DNA from: Adineta steineri
Taxonomy: Eukaryota; Rotifera; Eurotatoria; Adinetida; Adinetidae
Assembly: GCA_905250115.1 (NCBI GenBank)
Contig: CAJNOI010000006.1
Location: forward strand, 1,221,526 to 1,285,525
Direction: 5' to 3'
DNA: 64,000 bases
Positions 20,274 to 31,465 of this stretch are shown here, in pieces. The first letter of the stretch is position 1. Each line of letters begins with the position of its first letter. The notes beneath the pieces are model-generated. The model was not told where the DNA came from. It did not search any database and worked only from the letters and a program-made list of their open reading frames with translations. The position numbers and the translations under genes were made by a program.

Positions 20274-22334
20274 TACTCTAGAAAGAATATAAGAAAATAT
20301 TTGTTTAAACTGAGAGGTTATGTTAATATCGGCTGAGACTAACGAAAGTAACAGTTTTCTAGCTAGTGCTAATTTGTTTCAAAGCAAACAAAGGACAAGC
20401 ATCGAAATAAAGAGTCTATTCTATTAAAATTATGCACAAGATCAATGTACGTTTCCAGTCCGTCAAAACGGTGATCAACGAATAAGTATACTGCCATTTA
20501 CTCTTGTTCGTATCTTCTTATTAGATGCAGACTTAAAAGGTTTAGAAAATCTCCGTAAGGGATAGATTACGGATTATTAACAAAATAATTTAACTTATAA
20601 TTATTGTTTTAAGCTGTATGTGAGCTATTTACCATTATATATCATTTTTTTGAAATAAGTTGTATTATTAATCTGATAGTCTATCCGAACCAAAATATCT
20701 AGATCGACGTTGAGTTTACTAAACATTTGTTGCAGGGGAACCAACACCCGTTTTCGAGGATTAGCATACTCGACATATCTCTACGTCAATCTAGATGATG
20801 ATCTTCTATTAATTCTACTGCACTTATAATAGCAGTATGTCTAATTCGGATCTACTTCACGAATTCTAGTCGATCTACATAAAGATACAGTAATAAAAAT
20901 TCGCAAGCTTGGTCTAGATTGATCGAACTTGTTGAGTTATGATCGTGAAAGGCTGCAATTATATTTTTATTTTATGATAATATATACAAATTTATTCAGC
21001 CTAGAATAATTATTGTAATTTCAACAACTACAACTTCGGAATTGAAATTAGTTCATCTATTAAACTATATGATTCATCGAAATTGATTTAGAGAGAAAAT
21101 ACAATTTAGTCTAATTCAAAATGAGAAGTAATAACATTTTCATAGTGCATGATATACTCACTTCCCACTAAAACTGAGTTGTTGCTTGCAAATAACTTGT
21201 TTGTCACGAATTGTTTTTTTACTTTATTCAGATAAAAATGAGCCGATGAATGTGCATGTAAATATTTTTACCCAACGAAAGGAAAAAATAAAAAAGTTAC
21301 ATGTGGGTTTTTTCGTCCAAAGAAACAACAAACACAACCATAAAAAGGTAACACTGACGTTTATTGATAAAGGTAAGCCCAATGAAAAGTTATCATTTCA
21401 ATATAGAAGCACATGCACTAATAGGTAAAAAGTAATGCATATGTGTTGACGATGAAACATTATCTTGTTTTTTTGTTCATTGAATAATACATAACATGGT
21501 AGTTATTTGAAAAAAACTTGATGATGATGAAACCTAATCTCGTTATGTAGCCACTCTAACTGTGAGAATGACGATGGTAATGAATAAAAACTCTTTCCCC
21601 TAATCGGTATAGAACAAACCATCTACATTTAATATTCTGCACTAAAATTTTCAATTATTCTATCAGTTTTTAAAGGTAAACAATTTAATTATTATTATTA
21701 TCAATAAAAACGAATAAATCATAGATTTAAACGAAAGAAATTGCAAGAATTTTTATGTGATTTAATATAACGTATTCACATGTATTGCAATCAACGATTA
21801 ATAATGGAATGTAAATAAATATTTTATTGTAAAAAGCTAATCACTACTAAACTCTGCACAAGAATAGAACAATTGGTTATGTTTTCTTAATAATTGCGTA
21901 ACAAAAGCACTATGGTTTACTCCACCCCAGAAAGAAGACATCTTTTTTTTACCATACTTCAACGACATAAGTTTCAACATCGCATATCTTCTGCGATACT
22001 GTGTAAAAGAACGTATGAAAAGTTGAAGTGTTTCAATGTCTTCACTTTCGATTGTTCCAACATTGATAAAATATCGTCCAACTATTGTATTTATACAAAA
22101 ACTTCAGTATATGAATTAATTTATGTCATTGACCGTATATTCTACTGATTTACTGATTATTATCGTCGAAATTTACAAAAAAAAACAAACAAATATTGAA
22201 TGCTATATATCATTTAAATCACATTGTAGTCACTTTTTACAAGCCTGCTCGTTAATAATAGATATCAATTGTGGATATATCGATACGACAACTATCTGAA
22301 GCAACAGAAGCCACCATAGTATATTCCATTATGA
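20274..22334. other. 2 kb without recognisable gene
   Basis: AT-rich, with scattered short ORFs whose translations carry no family signal. No hairpin copies or clear repeats were noticed. Confidence 0.4.
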
Positions 22335-22442
22335 TTATTTTGATAAATCATGTTCTGCTTTTTCTACAACAGGAATAATTTTAACTATATTTATTTGTAA
22401 ATTTGATATGTCTTCTATTGTTTTGCTTTTTGAAGGATCCAT
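22335..22442 (-). CDS. short ORF, possible terminal exon
   Basis: A 35-residue frame (MDPSKSKTIEDISN..., ending EHDLSK) follows directly after a good acceptor (TTAATTTTTTAG). The composition is that of a real charged helical protein, so it may be the last exon of a gene whose other exons I could not find, or a leftover fragment. No family is recognised. Confidence 0.25.
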   Translation of the reverse strand: MDPSKSKTIEDISNLQINIVKIIPVVEKAEHDLSK

Positions 22443-22735
22443 TTTTATCTAAAAAATTAACAAATTCATTAATAACTACTTTATCAATATATTTGTTCAC
22501 TTATTCCAGCAGATATATACATTAGGAAATAATTTCTGGATGAAAGAAAATTCATTGTCACATTCATTTAAAAGGTGAAAGAAATATATTTATGAAAATT
22601 TCCTTACTGAGAAGAACATCTTTAACAGCAAAACAACGACAATGAAGTATCTTTATTCATCTCATTTTGATTTCAATAATAAACTCGTATAACGCGTTAC
22701 CGAGATGCGAATAAAAACTCTACATACCTTCCTCA

Positions 22736-22904
22736 ATGGAAAATTTTGCTAATCAAAAATTCTATAATAATAATCGGATTGACAATTTCGATTATAAATC
22801 AATGAAAATTGAAATAGATGGAGTGATTATTCTTCTTACTAATGTGCATAATCATCATCATAAATCTCATTTAGTTAAACTTCCTTTTCAACTAAAGGTG
22901 CGGG
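22736..22904 (+). pseudogene. coding-like fragment ending at hairpin H8
   Basis: The frame starting MENFANQKFYNNN runs for about 54 residues with normal amino-acid composition (SMKIEIDGVIILLTNVHNH) and then enters the G-rich arm of H8. It resembles the GNAT case: a coding frame that ends at a hairpin. I do not recognise the protein, so truncation is only suspected. Confidence 0.3.
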
Positions 22905-22974
22905 CGTGTAGGTATGGTTTGATTTTCTTTTTATATCCCTACTCATACCCACACTCACACCCAATTCTCTTGAT
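22905..22974. repeat. telomere-like hairpin element H8
   Basis: The left arm AGGTGCGGGCGTGTAGGTATGG faces the right arm ACTCATACCCACACTCACACCC, followed by TCTCTTGAT. The loop is T-rich. Confidence 0.65.
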
Positions 22975-22979
22975 TTTCC

Positions 22980-23695
22980 TGTAATTCCTAATACAACGAT
23001 TAGTTTCTATCGATTATAAGTAGAAATTTGTGTTGTACTTTAGATAACCATTCTACACTTCAATACGATAGAAAACTTGATATCCATTGAAAAACATAAA
23101 GAAGTCGTGTAGATAAAATGGAAAGGCTTTCGTCAAGTACTGCGACAACGACTTAAAACAGAAGTTTCAAGAGACATCGAATCTATCTTCCTGAAATAGA
23201 CGTTGACTGTATTTTTCGAGTCTGTCATACACCATGCAAGACAATATCTTCGGTGAACTACTTCTCTATTGTATTTTACAAAGTTTTCAATAAAAGTCTT
23301 ATTTCCATGTCGTCAAAGTCGGGACAAAATCGACGATTTAATACCTCATTAATTGTGAGATTTATCGCGATAAAATCGACCAATTTGGCGACTTTTCACG
23401 ATTTAATCGCGATATATCGAGTTTTTTTTGATAGTAGAAACGATCCATTTGAGCCCTCCATTACCATCTCAACCCAGGTCGAACAATGTTACAAGAAATG
23501 TAACATCACCTACTGTTGTAAAGACCGATGAACATATAGAAGAGAATACAACGACTACGACAGATGTTACTGTCGCTGTTTCTTTAATTCCAAAATCATC
23601 ATGATTTTATGACAGACAGTTACCGTCTTCGTTTCTATTTTATATATGCTTCATTTATTTATTCATGAAACTCTTTTACTAAATAAAATACATTC
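22980..23695. other. non-coding stretch with TCGCGAT palindromes
   Basis: It contains TTTATCGCGATAAA, a perfect 14-base palindrome at 23361-23374, and a second AATCGCGAT near 23405 within a region repeatedly using CGAT. The ORF 23253-23531 shows no family features. I see no gene. Confidence 0.35.
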
Positions 23696-23790
23696 ATCTT
23701 GAGAAGTTTTGGGTGTGTGTGTAGGTATTGTATTCTTCGCTCGTCTATGTCTACACTCATTCCGACACCCATACCCACACTCATCCTGAC
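23696..23790. repeat. telomere-like hairpin element H9
   Basis: The left terminus ATCTTGAGAAGTTTTGGGTGTG is the best-preserved left end. The loop has GTATTGTATTCTTCGCTCG. The right arm CGACACCCATACCCACACTC ends in ATCCTGAC. To its right lies a slightly more GC-rich 170-bp stretch with open frames in both directions, possibly another captured fragment. Confidence 0.7.
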
Positions 23791-24309
23791 AACAAATACG
23801 ATCATTACCGCCCTTGGTACTGCTGGTATGGATTCGACAGCAGGAACTATTATGATTATAGTGGTCACTAGAGCTGGGATGAGTGATACAATCGGGCATG
23901 CACTAGATCCAATAGGCATTGTAATGGGTGGGAGTTGGTCTTATTTTGTCTTGGTCTAAATGATGTTGCGAATTGCCACTATCACCTTTTATTAATCTTG
24001 AGCAAAAAATGAACTAGATTATATCAATTGTACAGGTTTAAATCTATTGAATTATTCAATATGAAATAAATTCCTTAAGTTTATCATTAAGACACTTTTC
24101 AAAGAATTTTTTAATAAAGCATTGTCATATGTAGTATTTAGTATTCTAAAGATTTGAAAGACAATTAATTTGGAAAAAAACAAATATTGAAAGAATTATT
24201 ATCAAAATAATGGAAACTCTGTTCTTTCTCGAACACACATTAATGTCATCAAAAGGCAAATAAAGAAGAAAAAGAAAAAAAATGTCTTGAAAAATTAGTT
24301 CATTTTTGA
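23791..24309. other. spacer with a possible captured fragment
   Basis: Bases 23791-23960 are more GC-rich than their surroundings and open in several frames, none of which I recognise. The rest is the AT-rich 3' flank of the carboxypeptidase gene. Confidence 0.35.
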
Positions 24310-25991
24310 TTATGCATAAACATGTCCTTCGATGTATTTCAATAAAGCTAATTCACCAGCTAGTGTTTCTTGACCAGTTGGAATAATTTGATCTTCTGGT
24401 AATAAAAATCCATATTCACCAGTATCACGAAGTTCAACAGCATAACTAAATGTTACATTAGCTGTACCAGATGTCCAGTCAACTGTATTACCAGATGCAA
24501 CATAGATAGTTGCGCCAATATTACCATGTACATACTGAGTACCTAAGGATATCAAAAATAATTAAAGAAAAATTTATGTTATAAACGAACCAAAAACAGC
24601 ACCAAGAGCATCAACAGCTGCAGCTGAACCATCATCTTGTAATTTGAATTGATCTGGTTTTTTTGTTGTATAACCTAAAAAAATGAGAGATTATATTAAC
24701 AGATACAATATCATTTTTTCCTATCATATTTACCCCATGGTGTCATCCATAATTGTGAATATGAATGAAAGTTAATATAATGTACAATAGTATCATTATG
24801 AGCACCAATAAATTTAGAAACTTGTACGGTTTCAATTTCAGAAAATGGTTTACCACCACAATATGTATCAGAACATGGATCACGTGAAGCACCACCTAAT
24901 AATAAAAATAATTTTCTTGAAATAAATGCATATGTATGTATATGTATCTACCTTCACACCATTTATAATCCCAATTACGATTTGGATCAGCACCAAAACA
25001 AAGTGGAATTATTGTTTTACTTCGAGTCTTACGCCATAAACGATCTGTAAATAGAAAAAAATATTTTTTTCTGCTTCTAAATATTCATTTTAATATAATA
25101 TATTCTACCTTTTGACCATGTATATGCATAACCATCTACATTAAATACAGGTAAAATATAATAATCAAATTGATCGACTAAATGTGTAATTGTTGGATCT
25201 TTGCTATAGTTTGATAAAAGTGTATGAGCAATAAAAATATTTGTTGCTGGACTAATCCATTCTCGAGCATGAATACCTTAAAGAGAAACAAAAAGAAAAA
25301 GTTTTTTAATGAAGAAAAAAAACACAACAAGTAATAAATTACCTCCATCCCACCAGACAGCTTTTTTCTGATTTACTGGAGTACCATCACGTTTAGTTGC
25401 TAGTTTACTTGATGATATTTTTAAACCTTTCATATCACGTTTTTCATACGATTGACCAACGGTAAATGTTGAAGCTAATGTTGGATAAGTTTGAACCATT
25501 TTATCGATCCATGCATGTATATCTTCAAGTGTATGATATTTATCATAAGCAAAATCATCAGCATTAAAAGTTGATGGACGTAATTTATGTAATAATTTTT
25601 GTCGATCAATAACTGCACCAATATCATTCATGACAACATCATATTTTATTTTATCATCATTTGATGATAAATATTCAGAAAAACTATCAATTGCTTCAGG
25701 TGGTATACTAATGTCAATCTAATTAGACAAAATAATATGATGTTTATAGCTTGCCAATCAAAAAGAAAACTAACTTACTGGCATATTCATACGAAATTCT
25801 TCTGACCAAAAATTAATATCATGTAAATGTGCTATACGACTAAATTCTAATAATTTAGCTACTTGTTCATTATTTTCAACATGTAAACGCCATAATTGAT
25901 GTTTTGAATACGATTTATATGCACATACATTCGAAACAATAGTTCCTAGTAAAATGAAAGTAACCATCGAAGAAACCAACGTTCTCATCAT
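24310..25991 (-). CDS. M14 zinc carboxypeptidase (carboxypeptidase A/B type)
   Basis: Seven exons join in phase: 25991-25779, 25718-25343, 25276-25109, 25044-24952, 24895-24734, 24674-24591 and 24542-24310. The product has a signal peptide ([13 protein letters not shown]), an activation propeptide of about 90 residues and a peptidase domain starting near [12 protein letters not shown]. Zinc ligands are in GIHAREW (HxxE) and the later His in [10 protein letters not shown]. The substrate-binding Arg-Asn pair is in [10 protein letters not shown] and the catalytic Glu in [13 protein letters not shown]. It removes C-terminal residues from peptides after secretion, probably in digestion. The length (about 440 residues) and architecture fit a digestive procarboxypeptidase. 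Nothing suggests damage. Confidence 0.93.
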
Positions 25992-26832
25992 GGTTAACTG
26001 ATATACGCAAAATATCTACACAATGAAAAAAGAAGACTTATTATACAACAATCTACATGAATATATATATATATCTATCTTAACAAGAGATATGAGAATA
26101 AAAATAGATAACGTTTTGAATTAGTTGTTTGTCTTTTATTTATACTGTTAAAAAGATTCTATTAGTAGTAAGAGATATACAAGGTCTAGAAGTGATAACG
26201 ACAGTACTCTTGTTTTCATTCCTATAATCAATATTTTAAATAAAACATTTGTTTTTTTCTCTTTTATTCTTCACTGCTGCTTCGTTTATCAAACAGCCAG
26301 TGTGGTATACAAGCCTTGTCTTATAGGCAAAAATAAACAAAAAACAGAACGAAGAAAAAATCAAAACAAACAACCGCTCACTCTAAAAAATATATATTTG
26401 AAACATGAAATTCTCATGTACCTTTCTTCGTTGTTCTCTTTTTCTTGACCGTTAAGAAGAGAGAAACATATAATTTGACAAATAGCAGATGCACAAAAAC
26501 AAAAAGAATGAAAGCCAACGATACTGTTTGTAAATGTTTTTTTCTCTTGTACATTGCATCGCACTAGCGTTTGAGAAATAAAGAACGGAACGAACAACAG
26601 CAACAATAGTAATCATATAAATAACAACAACGAGAAGAGACAAAAAAGAAGATGATACTGTTCAGGTTATACATATCCTGAATATGAAAAAAAAAGAAAT
26701 ATGACAGAAAGATATACACCACCGAGAAAGAAAAACAAATGAGAAAGAAACAAAAAATAAACGGATAAAAAAACAGACACAAACATATCAGTTGTTTGAG
26801 AAAGAATAAATAAACAAAACGATACGTAAAAA
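25992..26832. other. intergenic region
   Basis: Spacer between the carboxypeptidase start and the end of the RSK gene, both on the minus strand. Open frames here are low-complexity Phe/Leu/Ser translations with no support. Confidence 0.4.
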
Positions 26833-29654
26833 TTATTTCACTTTTTCAGTTTGCTGTTGATGAGCAGCTCGTTCATTACGTCGCTTAAATAAATTTGAAT
26901 CACCAATTGGACCAAGTGTTAAACTTTTACTTGGATTTGCATTGATAGCATTAAATGTAGCGTCAAGATTATGCTAAAAAAAAAATATATATATATATCT
27001 TATATTATAAATTTTAGAAAAGAAATAAACTTACTCGAACAAGATTATGGTCTTGTATATTACTTAATTTTGCATTTGGAAGACTTTCTATATTAATAAA
27101 CCATGGATGTTTACAAAGTTCTAATGCAGTTGGTCTTTTCTTCGGATCTACATCTAACATTGCACTTACAAGTGCCTTAAATATAAGCATAAATAAATAT
27201 CTTTTTAAAGATAAAAAAAATAATAAATTTACTTTTGCATTATCTGTTACTCGATCCCAAGTTGGTCCGGTAAATGATAATTTAACAGCTGTTCGTGCAA
27301 GAATAAGTTCATGAGAATCGTTTCGATCAAGTGCAAATGGTGTATTACCAGCTAGTAGAGTATATAGAAGTATTCCCAGACTCCCTACGAGAGATATGGA
27401 TACAATATTGAATTAAATTTTATTTTAATAAAATTTACATACATATATCACATGATTCATCATATTTTTTTCTTGATAAAACTTCTGGTGCAGCATATTC
27501 TTTCGTGAAACATGGTGTCATTAATAATCCATTTTCTGCACGTTGTTGTTTAGCAAAACCCAAATCAACTATACGCAATGATGATGGTTGACGATTTTCA
27601 TCCACATACATTATATTTCGTGGTTGAAGATCACGATGTACTAAACATAAATTTTTATCGTTTGCAATTTATTGAATAGATCTTACCAATCGAATTTCGA
27701 TGTAATTGTTCAATAGTTTTAATAATAACATGCATAATTTTTGCACTTTCACGTTCGGATAAAGATTTTTCTTGGCGAATTTTATCAAATAATTCTCCAC
27801 CACGCATTAATTCTGTTACAATATAAACTTTAGGTGCATTGAAAAATGCATCTCGCATCTAAATTAAACAATATACAATCTTTTTCAATTATTTTGTTTT
27901 TTACATACTCGAATAATATGTTGTAATTGATTATAACGAAATAATAATTCAATTTCATCAGATGGATCATTAATACCTGCATCTTTAATAAATTTGACAG
28001 CATATTCTTGACGTGTTTGTCGATGTATACATCTATAACATGTTGATGTTTTACCACGTCCTAATGCTTCTTTAATATCATATTCATCTTGAAATGGTGT
28101 TAGTTTAACACCAACAATTGATCGTAAACGTCTTTCAACATTATTTGAATATGTTGGATCATTTTGACGAGCACTTATTAATTCTGGTGCAATATAACTG
28201 AAACCATGGAATGAATCATGTGCATCAATACTTGGTGGTAAACCCGGTGAATCTATAGAAATATTAGCAAAAAAAAATAACCATATAAGCATAGATAAAA
28301 ATAAAATAAATTTTTTACCTGTAGGTGTTTTACATGTAAATTCTTTGTCAAAATAATGCGCATAATCGGAATGAATAGGTGGTATAAATGGTGGTTCAAC
28401 TTGTCTTTTATATAATTTATCCCAATCGATTGAATCAAAAAATGGATGATTTTGTATATTTCGAAAACCATCTGGTCCTGCACCTAATCGATTAGCTGGA
28501 TTACGTTTAAATAACATTCGCAATAAACTTTGTGCTTCTAATGATGGATACGTTGGCATAGCTAATTTAGCTTTTAATATCATATTCATTGTTTCTTTAC
28601 GATTGGCACCATGAAATGGTAAATGTCCAGTTATCATTTCAAATGCTAATACACCAAATGACCACCAATCAGCTACATGTGAATGTCCTTTACGTGAAAC
28701 AACTTCAGGTGACATATATTCAACAGTACCACAAAATGAAAATGTTTTGGAATCTTGCGTTGGAATTGATTCTTTTGATAAACCAAAATCAGTTAATGCA
28801 ATATGACCATCCGTATCGAGAAGAATATTTTCTGGTTTTAAATCACGATATACAATACCAAGTGAATGTAAATGATCAAGTGCTAAAGCCAATTCTGCCA
28901 AATAAAATTGAACATCACGTTCAGTAAACATGACTAAATAAAAATGAAATTTAGTTGTCGTTTTTTTTTCTTCATATTATTTTATACCTTCTTTTGATAA
29001 ACGTGTAAATAGATCTCCACCACGTAAAAAGTCAAGCACCAAATACACTTTGCCTTCCGTTTGAAAAGCATAATGAAGTTTAACTATAAATGGATGACAG
29101 ATTTGTGCAAGAATATCTCGTTCCATTTTTGTTCGTTGACGATCACGAACTATTATTTATAAGAAATAAATTAAATGGTCAGATTTTTCTTTTTTTTTAT
29201 AGAAAAAAAATATTTACTAACCTTTGAGACTTGCTTTAGTGAGCACTTTCATAGCATAAAGTGAACCTGAATCGGGACCGACAATTTTCCGTACAAGGAA
29301 AACCTAGCAAAAAAAAAAATTAATCGTATTTTTAATATTGACATATAAATTTTTAAATAATTTTTACTTTTCCAAATGAACCAGCGCCGAGTGTTTGAAG
29401 TAGTTCAAAATGTGATGCATCAGCACGTTCACATCCTTCTTTTGTAATATTAGTAATTTCGATTTCATGTTCACTATTATTTGGTTCATCCTAAATAGAA
29501 AAATAATTTCTTTTTAAAAACTATGTATATATACATATATAAAGACATTAATATTGATAATTAGTGTTTTTGATTAATATCATACATTAAGTTTTAATGA
29601 TTGTTGATAATTATTATTTTCGCCACACGAGCCCGATTCAAATAAAAAAAAAAT
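26833..29654 (-). CDS. p90 ribosomal S6 kinase (RSK), two kinase domains
   Basis: Eleven exons from 29654 down to a TAA at 26833-26835. The N-terminal AGC kinase domain has the Gly loop [10 protein letters not shown], the Lys in [20 protein letters not shown] and the PDK1 site [12 protein letters not shown]. The linker keeps the turn motif [12 protein letters not shown] and hydrophobic motif [10 protein letters not shown]. The C-terminal CaMK-type domain has [26 protein letters not shown] in place of HRDLKPxN, and VDLGFAKQ in place of DFGFAKQ, yet keeps the ERK-phosphorylated LMTPCFT loop and the APE motif. The tail has the ERK-docking LFKRR. RSK acts downstream of ERK/MAPK and PDK1 on ribosomal, translational and transcriptional substrates. 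The first listed exon (29654-29586) has no ATG, so further 5' exons must exist; see 31466-37409. Confidence 0.95.
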
Positions 29655-31465
29655 CTGTAACATATCACTTTGATTATTGAAATCCTTTGATTGTGATAGA
29701 AATCGTTTATTTATTAATCAAATATTTGAATATTGAATATTATAATATAAATATGCAAATGTTGAAAGAGAAATATTCATGAGTTAATAATATAAAAAGT
29801 TATCTGCTATTTTAGACTTTAATTATCTGATCAATCGGTTGAGTAAACGAAAAGCAAGAGAAAAAGAGTAAGACGGTGCATACCTGATATTTTAGATGCA
29901 TTCTGTGTTGCATATGTATGCTCACTATCAAATCATCTTATTACACGAGTGTTGAAACGAAAAGGTATCGTTTATCGGCTGTATATATTAAAAGGACGAA
30001 AAAAAAAACAAAAAATCTGAATCTTCTTTTTTTTTCCTTCATTTCTCTTATTTTTTTTTATTGTAAGCCTATCGTCTCTTTCTGTCTAATCTCTCATCAA
30101 CATCACGAAAGGGCTCCGATCATGACAATGACAGTTAGAGACCTGACTGCAGGATAACAAGGTTAATTTTATCTTTTGTATTACTTTCGTCGATGTCAAT
30201 AATATTAAACGATACGACCCTAAAGTCAAATATAGACAATAAAATTCTTTCTTTTGATATTTGTCTGTCTCGTCATATTGCAAGGCTATCTATACTATTA
30301 TGATAATTGTTCATATTTTTTTCCCATTTATATATGGATGTAAATACGAAAATGAGCAAATTTTTCTATTTATAAATATCATAACATCATTTCTTCTTCG
30401 TTATCTTCATAAATCATTCTAGCACTCGGTTTTTTTTTGTTGTTATGTACTTCCAATATTTTCACAATATGTATAATTGTACATTGGTGCATATTTCCAA
30501 GGTGAAATAACAGCAAAACATAACAACAACACTACTAGAGCAATACAAGGTCGACACTGGTTGCCATCTAATATTATAAGAAATAACAGAAACAGAAAGA
30601 AAAAAAAAGAACGCAAGAAATGTGACGACGAAAGGTATCGACTGACTTTCAAAAATATTCTTCTTTTCAATAAATGTCATATAAATGTTCATAATTAGAA
30701 AACATCATGCTGTTAATATTCTTTTTTCTTCTCCTCAATTTTATATTCCACCTTTATGTTTTGTCAAAATGAACATATAAGTGCAAAACAACACTCTTTC
30801 ATAATAACTTCCTACGCAATCAACTGGTTTTTCTCTTCTTCTTCTTCTTTTTATTAATCATTCACATAAACCAGTCGTGATAGAAAAAATATCTAGTAGA
30901 GCTAATAAATAATAACATATAGATATAAATAGACATGGAACTACACATGTTATAGAATAGAGAAATGATGATACATTAGGTTATAACAGAATTTCTAGAT
31001 AAATGAAAAATGAATTTTGTTTTTGTTGTCTTATCATTTAATGAAAGAAAACGAATTCGGAACTAAAGAAAATATAAAGCTTGAATTACATCAATAACTT
31101 GAGTCATATGTTGCTTTTGTTTTTCTTCTGAGAAACAAAAAAAAAAGGGAAATTCCTATTCTCTATATTTTATCAACAATGACATATTTCATCATATGAA
31201 ACATTAATAATAGTAATGTCAGCATAAATAAAGACGTCAAAAAGCAAATCTACGGAGGAGGAAGGAAATGAGAAACAATTATCGATGTGATAGAATGAAA
31301 TTATTTCAATACTCAATCGTGGAAAACAAATCACTATGAAAAATGAATAACAATCATGATATTTTATCAATGTCTAGACAAAACATGACTTGTTGTTTGT
31401 TAACAAAAGATAGAAAATATTGATACATGCTCATTCATTTGAAACAAAATAAAAAGATCACTTAC
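29655..31465. other. probable long intron of the RSK gene
   Basis: 1.8 kb without recognisable coding sequence, lying between an exon that ends at a GTAAGT donor (31466) and an exon that starts after TTACAG (29654), both in phase 0. If the 5' exons belong to RSK this is an intron; otherwise it is intergenic. Confidence 0.4.

Noticed and set aside
21894-22148. ORF of 84 residues
   Set aside because: The translation has no recognisable motif, and there is no splice or neighbouring exon support.
23253-23531. ORF of 92 residues with several Cys
   Set aside because: No family signal, no splice context, and CGAT-rich low-information DNA.
7173-23790. The window might be a chromosome end
   Set aside because: The TGTGGG tracts are short, imperfect, in inverted pairs and followed by ordinary genes on both sides. 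They are interstitial, not a terminal array.
7173-23790. CRISPR-like array made of the dispersed repeats
   Set aside because: Spacing is irregular (0.2-5 kb), the repeats are palindromes of variable length, and the genome is eukaryotic with introns.
28589-28927. Plus-strand ORF inside the kinase gene
   Set aside because: Antisense shadow of a highly conserved kinase exon.
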